NCBI GenBank assembly: GCA_021204735.1
Contig: JAJPYV010000282.1
Coordinates: forward strand, 1 to 6,092
Reading direction: 5' to 3'
DNA length: 6,092 nucleotides
Source: Prevotella sp.
GTDB taxonomy: Bacteria; Bacteroidota; Bacteroidia; Bacteroidales; Bacteroidaceae
The notes beneath the pieces were generated by a model. It was not told the origin of the DNA and searched no databases. It was given only the letters and a program-made list of their open reading frames with translations. Shown here one piece after another: positions 1 to 5,822 of this stretch. Position 1 is the stretch's first letter. Every line of letters begins with the position of its first letter. Both the position numbers and the translations under genes were made by a program.

Positions 1-1371
1 CTTGTTGCGCAATTCATTATATAAGTTTTCTATATACGCATCAGTGTTAAAGGATATAACCATTTTTGCTCGGGAAACTATGTCAATTGTCTTAGGCAAC
101 ACCCCTTTTCCAAATCCCTTATTAAGAACAAACCAGAATCTGTTTACCAGAAAATCCAGATCTGTAGCCTTAGGCACTTCACCTGATTGATAAAAATCAT
201 CGGCGTAAGCGCAACGCAAAATTACGTGGTTGGCCGTCAGCAAAATATATTTAACATCATGCAGTCTCACGTTCATATTTTTGCGCAATATCTCTATCTC
301 ATTTACCTTATCGATGCATTTTTTTATATAATCATCATCTCTATCTGTCTGAACAGAACTAATTATATTTGTATAAACTTTCTCGTCTATGCGATTGTAC
401 TGTTTATTCTCCAGTGAATAAAAATCTACATCAAGCGGTCTTATATCCCTGCTATTAAGCAAGTTGAAAAACTTTGCCTTTTTTAACTGGATGTCCTGCT
501 TTCTAGTTACTCCTTCCAAAATAAATCGCAAAGGCTTTTTAGAAGGATCAATTGCCTCACCTTTCCCAAAAATCATTTCCGCCTTCCGAAAATATCCCTC
601 TATTTCATCCTGGACTGTATAAGTATAAAAGAGAGAAATATATTTCCGTCCCTTCCCACGGCTTTGATTGATTTCATCGATATAATCAAGCAATTGCTCA
701 TACATTGATTTGTATATATCTCCATTATACCCGGCAATATAAAATAAAACCTCCATTTCTATGCAAATCGCCAGTTCTGTATTCCATGTATGGCAGGAAT
801 CTACCTCAGAACTGTAAGTAATACCCTCATAGACAAGCGTTCCCTCTTTTATCCTGTTAATTGTCGAAAAAACTTCTGCATTTTTTGACGCAGCTACGAT
901 ATAGTTAGATATATCTATGGAATATGTTCCGGAATAACTATCATTCAGCAAATACTCAAAAAACTGACTTTGTATTTCGTTTCTCTCTTCTGTTGAGAGA
1001 TCCTGTTCCCCATTTCGAGCTCGAATAAATCCAAACAAGTCTTCCAACAGATTTTGATTTTGTTCAATCTGTTCATCCAGATCATTTATTTCAGTTCCCT
1101 CAAAAAACTCCGGATCTACGTGATATATTCTCTTCGAAAGGGGAATCCCCAGCCGTTTTAGTCCTCTTTTAACTACAGATTCATTTATGTCAAAGGCATT
1201 TGCCACATTTACCCTATCTGTAATTTCAGCGGCAGTAAAATCTGCTTTGTGTTCAGAGACAATCACTAATCTTAGATATCCAGCCAGGACATCATAAATA
1301 TCCTTGCTCTTATCATATAAGTCTCCAAAAACAGCTACAGCAGCCAGAGCCTCGTAAATCTTTTGCATCAT
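1..1371 (-). CDS. Large uncharacterised protein, wHTH-like N-terminus and possible PIN-like C-terminal domain (3' end outside window)
   Basis: I checked every codon from 1371 down to 1: 457 codons with no stop, so this is a real gene cut by the left edge. The start is ATG ATG at 1371/1368, after AGGAG at 1377-1381 (spacing 5 nt to the first ATG, 8 nt to the second, so the second may be the true start). Residues about 1-90 are helical and look like a winged-helix/HTH unit (FTAAEITDRV ... SVVKRGLKRLGIP). Residues about 195-440 resemble a PIN-type nuclease fold: a hydrophobic strand with acidic residues (IEMEVLFYIAGYNG, E205/E207), an acidic helix (DEIEGYF, 255-261), HDVKYILLTANHVIL (D372, N381), then DLDFLVNRFWFVLNKGFGKG (404-423). 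No signal peptide or membrane segment is visible. It is AT-rich and shares the orientation of the ATPase/protease operon, but 408 nt of debris separates them. The family is not firmly recognised; the PIN assignment is an inference, and its usual first Asp appears to be Glu. Confidence 0.88.
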   Translation of the reverse strand, partial: MMQKIYEALAAVAVFGDLYDKSKDIYDVLAGYLRLVIVSEHKADFTAAEITDRVNVANAFDINESVVKRGLKRLGIPLSKRIYHVDPEFFEGTEINDLDEQIEQNQNLLEDLFGFIRARNGEQDLSTEERNEIQSQFFEYLLNDSYSGTYSIDISNYIVAASKNAEVFSTINRIKEGTLVYEGITYSSEVDSCHTWNTELAICIEMEVLFYIAGYNGDIYKSMYEQLLDYIDEINQSRGKGRKYISLFYTYTVQDEIEGYFRKAEMIFGKGEAIDPSKKPLRFILEGVTRKQDIQLKKAKFFNLLNSRDIRPLDVDFYSLENKQYNRIDEKVYTNIISSVQTDRDDDYIKKCIDKVNEIEILRKNMNVRLHDVKYILLTANHVILRCAYADDFYQSGEVPKATDLDFLVNRFWFVLNKGFGKGVLPKTIDIVSRAKMVISFNTDAYIENLYNELRNK

Positions 1372-1439
1372 ATCATCTCCTGTTTATCTTTAAATCGATT
1401 ATTCACCGGAATACTTCCCGGCAGTTATCTCATCAATAC

Positions 1440-1631
1440 CTATTTCCGTCTCAGCAATCCCAGTATCGCTTTCCTCTTAATGAACATTATCACCAGCATC
1501 ACCGCCACAATGGCATATCGGATGTGCCACAGATTATAGAGGAACACAGTCAGGTTGCCGCCGGCAATAAATACAACTAACAGCAGCCCATATTCTTTGC
1601 CACCTCTTTTGTATGCATCGTTTACTGTCCT
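1440..1631 (-). pseudogene. C-terminal remnant of a polytopic membrane protein
   Basis: Sixty-three open codons follow an in-frame TAA and end at TAG (1440-1442), with no plausible start codon or ribosome site at the head. The peptide begins RTVNDAYKRGGKEYG and then has two hydrophobic stretches, LLLVVFIAGGNLTVFLY and AIVAVMLVIMF, joined by NLWHIRY, and ends in a basic tail (IKRKAILGLLRRK). That is the pattern of the last two transmembrane helices and cytoplasmic tail of a large membrane protein. The position after a GtrA remnant suggests a glycosyltransferase or other surface-polysaccharide membrane protein, but the family cannot be named from this piece. Confidence 0.55.
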
Positions 1632-1650
1632 TTATCCAGATTTATTTGTT

Positions 1651-1692
1651 TCAGGATATTTCACCTGCAGGATTCAGATACACATCTGTCAT
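1651..1692 (-). pseudogene. Possible N-terminal stub of the gene that followed gtrA
   Basis: A 13-residue reading frame (MTDVYLNPAGEIS) starts with an ATG that overlaps the TGA of the GtrA remnant as ATGA, the usual arrangement of translationally coupled genes, and stops at 1651-1653. It may be the head of the next gene of the old operon, whose tail could be the fragment at 1440-1631. It is too short to recognise, and chance is a fair alternative. Confidence 0.22.
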
Positions 1693-1769
1693 TTTTTCTT
1701 GAACACCCACAGCTTACTGATTACGTAGTTCAGCACTATCACCACTATCTGCGCTACCAACTTCGCCAT
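1689..1769 (-). pseudogene. GtrA-family protein, C-terminal remnant only
   Basis: The 26 codons from ATG 1769 to TGA 1689 encode MAKLVAQIVVIVLN followed by YVISKLWVFKKK. A hydrophobic helix ending in N(Y/F)xxSKLWVFK at the very C-terminus is characteristic of the fourth membrane segment of GtrA-like proteins, which are small four-helix proteins associated with moving undecaprenyl-linked sugars or modifying surface polysaccharide. A complete member is usually about 120-150 residues, so roughly four fifths are missing. The frame is closed upstream by a TAA a few codons before the ATG, overlapping the end of the protease gene. There is no ribosome site, so this is a scar rather than a functional gene. 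Confidence 0.7.
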
Positions 1770-1779
1770 GGCACCTCTA

Positions 1780-4002
1780 TTACACCTTTACACGTACAGT
1801 TTCTATGGGTTTAAACCTACCAGCGGTCTCCCTGATTGTCTCGGAATATAGATTACCTGCCATGGTAAGATCCTCAACGGTAATGACTAACGCATAAGAT
1901 ATCTCTTCATCATCCCTTATATCCCATCTTGTGAATAATTCAAGCCAAACTTCCCAATCTCCCGCATCAAATGCACTGAATTCCTTAGAAAAATGGTAAC
2001 AGGTATCCCACGGATTCCTGTTATCACTGACTGATGGATTGTCTACAACATTCCTGCCTTTTGAATTTATTCGATGGATAGATGTCCTGATATAAGCAGC
2101 AGAGTACTCACTGCCTTTATCTCGATCAATAGGAGGATGTGCTATACATGTCACTGTCACCCTAACTTTCTTTTCCCCACGTTTTACTTTCATGTCAGCT
2201 ATAACTGATGGCATATGAAATTTCACCCGCTCTTTTGTCAACCTGTTCAACGTGCCTGAGTGAATATAGGATACACTATCCTCTGACGAATACATACTGA
2301 TTGCGGGTGAAGATAACCCTCTCCCATATAAATTTCCTAACATATTAACCTCGTCTTTTGTAAGACTGTTTATGTCATACATATGTCTGGCCCCATTATA
2401 CAAAAGAGCCTGCGCCAGAAAAACATCCTGCCCCGGCACAACGCTTAATATTTCCGCCAAATCTCCAGCCACTACAGGTGCCGTAAAACTTGTCCCCGCA
2501 AGCGCATAAACCCCATCATGCTTCTGGCAGATAGCATAAAGATCCGTAGGCACAGTACCATCCTTTAGCTGCGTTGCCCCATATGCCACTAAATCCGGTT
2601 TATAAAAATCACAAAAACCCGGCCCTCTTCTGGAATAAGGTGCTATCTGATTTTCTTTGCTCACACTACCTGTATGTGTGACTCCAACAACTGCACCCAC
2701 GGTAATTCCAAGCATCGCATCAGCCGGTTCGGCGATTCTGGAATCATCATCGTCAATAATATCATCCAAAGTATTTTCCGTGAAAACAAGCTGATGATTT
2801 CCGGCAGATATAACGAAGCAAATGCTATATTTTTTGCATAACATATCAATTTCACTACCAAGTATACTTATCTGATCTCCCTCTATAGGCATATTTGCAT
2901 TATATGAGAGATTAAAAATCTTTGCCACCTGAGCAAAATTCGCCACAGCTTCCTGTATTCGACTCAAAAACACATTAGGTGACATCTCATGATCATCTGC
3001 TATCCTGGCATCTATAATTCTGGCACGCGGAATCAAAAGTCCTTCTTCCAATTGAGCACCCAAATCTGCAAATGCAACCTTACTTGCTACTGCTGTCCCA
3101 TGATCCCCAAACGCCCCACTTTTACAGTCGCTGGCCTGCCAGTGAATCGAAACCACGCTTTCCAGCTCATCCGGAAAGTCCACACCATCATCTAATACAA
3201 CAACTGCAGGCAATGTATCTATGCTGACGTCTGGTTTCAAACCCGTCGCTTTAGGGTACAGTAATACTGTTGCAGGAGCAATGTTCCCAAAAAATACTGT
3301 TTGCTCTACTCTGTATATTCCGGGATCTTCAGAAATTTTATTTAGGGCACTGGCGGAAACTATCGCTCTTATGATAACGGTTCCATCAGTCAAATGGTAA
3401 GGAGCATCCTCAATTCGTCCTTGGCTGTATGCTATTTTCTCAGATATCCTGGCCTGGACACGCACTTTTGCATCCGCATCCATTTTAGGCATTAGCATAA
3501 ATTGAACATCAACTGTATTATCATCCTGATAATCCTGAAAATATTTCAACAACGAGCTAGTTTTCTTGTCAGCACCTGTGAAAGGAGCAAAAGCCTCAAT
3601 GAGTTGAAAATCCTTCTTAACTCCAGCATCCTTGTACTGTTCCACTTTATTCTGCAACGCTTTAAAGGTCGTTTTACGGGTCGAGACGACAGCATGCCGT
3701 TTGTCCCTCACCGCATTTATCTTGATTCCCTCCTCTTCCAAAAGATTTTTGGTGTTTGAAATGTCTTCCTTCTCCTGTAATATGACCCGGAATGCCATGG
3801 TATCCTCTTCTTCCGAAAAGTCTGCCGCCTCAAGCTTTTGATAGAAGGCAACAATATCCCTAAGTCCTTCTGACAATACTTCCCCATGCTCGACATAATC
3901 AAGTCCATAATCATTTTTTCGTCCCGTAGGCTTCTTGCTAACATCGGTGATCTCCTGCTCCGGAATCCAAAGATGCGGCTTGTTTCTTTCCATGGCTGTC
4001 AT
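1780..4002 (-). CDS. ietS: Subtilisin-like S8 serine protease, IetS-type component of an Iet (ATPase-protease) defence system
   Basis: This 740-residue protein has a full subtilisin triad: Asp271 in VVVLDDGVD, His301 in GDHGTAVAS and Ser505 in LAGTSFTAPVVAG, with oxyanion-hole Asn402 in VISAGN. Residues 1-160 form a charged N-terminal region (KPHLWIPEQEITDV near the start); about 160-250 is a mixed linker, 260-540 the peptidase domain, and 570-740 a beta-rich C-terminal region of unknown role. There is no signal peptide, transmembrane helix or sorting motif, so it should act in the cytoplasm, unlike most secreted subtilisins. Its ATG overlaps the stop of the ATPase gene (ATGA, 3999-4002), with AGGGGG 5 nt ahead, so translation is probably coupled. 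A large intracellular S8 protease directly after a AAA+ ATPase is the hallmark of IetAS. Target and activation mechanism cannot be read from the sequence. It ends in tandem stops, TAATAG. Confidence 0.9.
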   Translation of the reverse strand: MTAMERNKPHLWIPEQEITDVSKKPTGRKNDYGLDYVEHGEVLSEGLRDIVAFYQKLEAADFSEEEDTMAFRVILQEKEDISNTKNLLEEEGIKINAVRDKRHAVVSTRKTTFKALQNKVEQYKDAGVKKDFQLIEAFAPFTGADKKTSSLLKYFQDYQDDNTVDVQFMLMPKMDADAKVRVQARISEKIAYSQGRIEDAPYHLTDGTVIIRAIVSASALNKISEDPGIYRVEQTVFFGNIAPATVLLYPKATGLKPDVSIDTLPAVVVLDDGVDFPDELESVVSIHWQASDCKSGAFGDHGTAVASKVAFADLGAQLEEGLLIPRARIIDARIADDHEMSPNVFLSRIQEAVANFAQVAKIFNLSYNANMPIEGDQISILGSEIDMLCKKYSICFVISAGNHQLVFTENTLDDIIDDDDSRIAEPADAMLGITVGAVVGVTHTGSVSKENQIAPYSRRGPGFCDFYKPDLVAYGATQLKDGTVPTDLYAICQKHDGVYALAGTSFTAPVVAGDLAEILSVVPGQDVFLAQALLYNGARHMYDINSLTKDEVNMLGNLYGRGLSSPAISMYSSEDSVSYIHSGTLNRLTKERVKFHMPSVIADMKVKRGEKKVRVTVTCIAHPPIDRDKGSEYSAAYIRTSIHRINSKGRNVVDNPSVSDNRNPWDTCYHFSKEFSAFDAGDWEVWLELFTRWDIRDDEEISYALVITVEDLTMAGNLYSETIRETAGRFKPIETVRVKV

Positions 4003-5138
4003 TGTATCCCCCTATATTTTTCTACACGGTACTGCAACGTACTATGTGGAATACCCATAGCTGATGCAATAGCCCTATATGACATCCCGCTTTCCAGCAT
4101 TTCACATATCGCTTGTATTGTTTCTTCACTATTCCTTGAATATTTCGTTTTTTGTTTAATTATAATGCTTACTAAGTCGCTTGTGTTCACACTACCATCT
4201 ATCAACGCTTTCTTAGCCGCAGCCATGATAACTTCGTTTATCAATGCATGGCTCATTCCTTCCGTTATTCCGGCTATTTTTTTAGCATTAATATCACTCT
4301 GGATATTGTATTTTCCGATTTCTTTTTCTATAAGCTCCAATCGTTCAGATTCTTCCGGTAAGCTCAACGTAATAGTCGCATTGAATCTCCTCCATATCGC
4401 GGGATCCAATAACTGCTCATGATTAGTGGCTGCAATCAGGATAACATTAGTGGGTAAATTATCAAAATTTTGCAGAAGCGTAGTAACTACGCGTTTTAAT
4501 TCTCCCAACTCATTGCTGTCATCACGTTTTTTTGCAATCGCATCAAATTCATCAAGAAACAGTATTAATCTCCGATTCCTGACTGAGTCGAATATCTTAC
4601 GCAGATTTGTGCTCGTCTGTCCGAGGTATGAGGATACCAATCCATCAAGTCTTACATACGCAATCGGTAATTCCAATTCATGTCCTATAGCATATGCAGT
4701 CATAGTCTTACCGCAGCCGGGAGGGCCGCAAAATAGTATCCTATTCATTGGTACCATGTTATGTTTTATCAAAGTAAGAGCATTCCTTTGCTCCGATATG
4801 ACCTGATTAATTATTTTCTTTTGGCTGTCGGCAAGCACTACATCTGATAATGACACATCAGATTGTACTAAATCATACAACTCTAACAAACTGTCCTTGT
4901 CACGAGGCGCAATGCTGTTAACCTGAGCCGAAAAGAAATTCGCAGATCCTGTCATATAATCAAATTTAATATCTTCATTGCATTTGTCAGCTTTGTAAGC
5001 ACTCCTCAAACGAAACGCCGTGGCCGTATTTCCCTTTTTTTCTTCATCGCTCGCCAAAGCATCCAACGCCTCACTAAAAGCCTTTTCTTTCCCGCTGCAA
5101 TGTGCTGATATTAGATTTTCAACTAAAGTGGCTTTCAT
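3999..5138 (-). CDS. ietA: AAA+ ATPase with C-terminal helix-turn-helix, IetA-type component of an Iet defence system
   Basis: This is a 379-residue FtsH/Cdc48-like AAA+ ATPase. Visible motifs are Walker A GPPGCGKT (138-145), Walker B LILFLDEFDA (D196, E197), sensor-1 Asn239 in AATNH, a probable arginine finger in IWRRFN (R250/R251) and a C-terminal lid with GMSHALINEV (295-303). Residues 1-110 are a helical N-domain. Residues about 340-376 (ICEMLESGMSYRAIASAMGI then PHSTLQYRVEKY) form a helix-turn-helix that would bind DNA. In IetAS the ATPase presumably gates or senses for the neighbouring protease; that is an inference. The frame can be extended to an ATG at 5165, but that codon lies inside an operator, about 12 nt from the predicted transcription start and without a ribosome site. 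ATG 5138, with AAGGAAGG (5148-5155) about 9 nt ahead, is preferred. It is the first gene of the operon and overlaps the protease gene by 4 nt. Confidence 0.88.
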   Translation of the reverse strand: MKATLVENLISAHCSGKEKAFSEALDALASDEEKKGNTATAFRLRSAYKADKCNEDIKFDYMTGSANFFSAQVNSIAPRDKDSLLELYDLVQSDVSLSDVVLADSQKKIINQVISEQRNALTLIKHNMVPMNRILFCGPPGCGKTMTAYAIGHELELPIAYVRLDGLVSSYLGQTSTNLRKIFDSVRNRRLILFLDEFDAIAKKRDDSNELGELKRVVTTLLQNFDNLPTNVILIAATNHEQLLDPAIWRRFNATITLSLPEESERLELIEKEIGKYNIQSDINAKKIAGITEGMSHALINEVIMAAAKKALIDGSVNTSDLVSIIIKQKTKYSRNSEETIQAICEMLESGMSYRAIASAMGIPHSTLQYRVEKYRGIQ

Positions 5139-5156
5139 CTCCTTTACCCTTCCTTT

Positions 5157-5173
5157 TTCGTACATATTCGTAC
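5157..5173. promoter_or_regulatory. Operator copy A (promoter-proximal, over transcription start)
   Basis: The 17-bp element TTCGTACATATTCGTAC consists of two TTCGTAC heptamers whose starts are exactly 10 bp apart, one helical turn. Because GTAC is itself palindromic, it can also be read as the inverted repeat GTAC-N6-GTAC. Relative to the predicted start of the ATPase transcript near 5177-5179 it covers about +4 to +20, where a bound protein would block initiation or escape. An identical copy sits on the other side of the promoter. The binding protein is not shown; the helix-turn-helix of the ATPase is the nearest candidate. Confidence 0.65.
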
Positions 5174-5185
5174 AGTTGCAAGATA

Positions 5186-5214
5186 ATTATACTATTTACA
5201 GCCCCGAATGTCAA
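5186..5214 (-). promoter_or_regulatory. Perfect consensus sigma-A/sigma-70 promoter for the ATPase-protease operon
   Basis: On the minus strand, TTGACA (5209-5214) is followed by exactly 17 bp and TATAAT (5186-5191), so both hexamers and the spacer match consensus. Transcription should start around 5177-5179, giving a leader of about 40 nt before ATG 5138. A maximally strong promoter in front of a potentially toxic protease implies repression, which fits the identical operator-like repeats flanking it on both sides. Confidence 0.85.
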
Positions 5215-5220
5215 CAGCTT

Positions 5221-5237
5221 TTCGTACATATTCGTAC
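5221..5237. promoter_or_regulatory. Operator copy B (upstream of the -35 box)
   Basis: This is an identical 17-bp copy of operator A, ending 6 bp from the -35 hexamer at about -42 to -58 relative to the predicted start. The two copies lie in the same orientation with starts 64 bp apart, close to six helical turns, so proteins on both would face the same side of the DNA and could contact each other across the promoter. A T-rich stretch precedes both copies on the plus strand. Confidence 0.65.
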
Positions 5238-5303
5238 GGTCTAAATTATCATATATCCTAATTTTGACTACGAACATATTGGCTGGTACGCGCTCTATTA
5301 TGA
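5238..5303. other. Short spacer between the operon's upstream operator and the IS66 element
   Basis: These 66 bp of non-coding sequence lie between operator B and the presumed IS end. They include tacgaacatatt (5269-5280), which shares TACGAA with the operators but is not a proper copy. I see no gene and no convincing plus-strand promoter for tnpA here. Confidence 0.4.
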
Positions 5304-5357
5304 GTAATCGTATAGTTTTTCTTCGTTCATGAGATAATGTTCCAAAACATTTTGCCC

Positions 5358-5384
5358 GATTCGTGCGATTCGCGCGAATCGCGC
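5358..5384 (+). repeat. Three tandem 9-bp GATTCGCGC-type repeats in the tnpA leader
   Basis: The units are gattcgtgc, gattcgcgc and gaatcgcgc, back to back just ahead of the tnpA ribosome site. The same 9-mer recurs as a tandem array inside tnpA (5652-5714), and the two arrays are in register modulo 3. Confidence 0.8.
5365..5382. repeat. Perfect 18-bp palindrome upstream of the tnpA ribosome site
   Basis: GCGATTCGCGCGAATCGC equals its own reverse complement. It is created by the junction of the second and third 9-mers, the last of which has GAATC in place of GATTC. In RNA it would fold into a GC-rich stem with a minimal loop, ending 11 nt before the AAGGAGG of tnpA, so it could affect tnpA translation or stop incoming transcripts. 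No T-run follows, so it is not a classical terminator. Confidence 0.75.
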
Positions 5385-5408
5385 CAACAGTCTAAGGAGG
5401 TTATCATC

Positions 5409-5822
5409 ATGAACGCTACTCAAAAGTTACATCAGGCTAAACTGTCACAATGGGCTGTCCTGATCCAGGAGCAATCCCAGAGCGGTCTTACAGTCAAAGA
5501 CTGGTGCCGGGAAACCAACCATTCCCTCAATGCCTACAATTACTGGAAACATCTCCTCAAATCCGAATGCATTGACGCCCAGCTCCCGGAGATCGTACCC
5601 ATCTCTCTTCCGGAGGCTTCGCCTGATCCATTGCCACTGGCCAATCCGTCCGTTTCGCGTGAATTGTGTGATTCGCGCGATTCGCGCAATTCGTGCGATT
5701 TGTCCAATTCGTACAATCCCAACTCAATGCTCATCAGCGCGGCCGGCATTGATATTTCCATTTCTCCGTCTGTGCCCGATGACCTGGTGCTCGGCCTCAT
5801 AAAGGCGGTGCGCCATGCTTAG
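5409..5822 (+). CDS. tnpA: IS66-family accessory protein TnpA
   Basis: This 137-residue protein is a small helix-turn-helix accessory protein of IS66 elements. Residues 1-55 carry the conserved part (KLSQWAVLIQEQSQSGLTVK, then DWCRETNHSLNAYNYWKHLL), a helix-turn-helix thought to assist transposition. The C-terminal part has low conservation and contains an unusual run of three-residue repeats (SRELCDSRDSRNSCDLSNSY, residues 83-102) encoded by tandem 9-mers. The start at 5409 has a near-perfect AAGGAGG at 5394-5400 with 8 nt spacing. An ATG at 5337 in the same frame would add 24 residues, including DSCDSRES, but has no ribosome site. Its end overlaps tnpB by 8 nt, so translation is coupled. 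Confidence 0.9.
   Translation: MNATQKLHQAKLSQWAVLIQEQSQSGLTVKDWCRETNHSLNAYNYWKHLLKSECIDAQLPEIVPISLPEASPDPLPLANPSVSRELCDSRDSRNSCDLSNSYNPNSMLISAAGIDISISPSVPDDLVLGLIKAVRHA
5652..5714 (+). repeat. Seven tandem 9-bp repeats inside tnpA
   Basis: Seven consecutive, codon-aligned 9-mers occupy this stretch: gtttcgcgt, gaattgtgt, gattcgcgc, gattcgcgc, aattcgtgc, gatttgtcc, aattcgtac. Two are identical and the rest are degenerate. They encode a three-residue pattern (x-Ser/Leu-Arg/Cys/Ser/Tyr). Because they keep the frame, they can expand or contract without destroying tnpA. Confidence 0.8.

Larger units (their letters stand above)
1372..1779. other. Gene-free gap of 408 nt holding decayed membrane-gene fragments
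   Basis: There is no intact gene on either strand between the start of the left-hand gene and the stop of the protease gene. The gap contains three minus-strand scraps (1689-1769, 1651-1692, 1440-1631) from membrane proteins that do not belong to the flanking genes. Just upstream of the left gene's ribosome site is a weak 6-bp hairpin (1406-1421) without a T-run. I see no convincing sigma70 promoter for the left gene and no strong terminator after the protease gene, so read-through from the operon is possible. Confidence 0.6.

Noticed and set aside
2..417. Two short plus-strand ORFs of 62 and 76 residues
   Set aside because: They lie antisense to a fully open 457-codon minus-strand frame with a good ribosome site and recognisable protein character; they are shadows.
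1406..1421. Hairpin that might terminate the operon upstream of the left gene
   Set aside because: The stem is only about 6 bp including a G-T pair, and no T-run follows on the minus strand.
3886..4422. Plus-strand ORF of 178 residues rich in hydrophobic residues
   Set aside because: It is antisense to the ATPase and protease genes, whose motifs are intact; hydrophobicity is the expected product of reading charged codons in reverse. No ribosome site.
5139..5165. Longer ATPase start at ATG 5165
   Set aside because: The codon lies within operator A, about 12 nt after the predicted transcription start, and has no ribosome site; ATG 5138 fits better.
5266..5290. A possible third, degenerate operator (tacgaacatatt ... 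gtacg)
   Set aside because: It lacks the two-heptamer structure and the 10-bp spacing, so it cannot be supported as a copy.
5708..5714. A TTCGTAC heptamer inside tnpA, identical to the operator half-site
   Set aside because: It is a single heptamer without the partner at 10 bp and arises from the last degenerate 9-mer of the repeat array; probably chance.
5652..5714. Short CRISPR-like array
   Set aside because: The units are 9 bp, contiguous without spacers, and in frame inside tnpA, so this is a tandem repeat and not a CRISPR.
5540..5800. Minus-strand and alternative-frame ORFs over tnpA with repetitive peptides
   Set aside because: They are produced by the 9-bp repeats being open in several frames; tnpA has the family match and the ribosome site.
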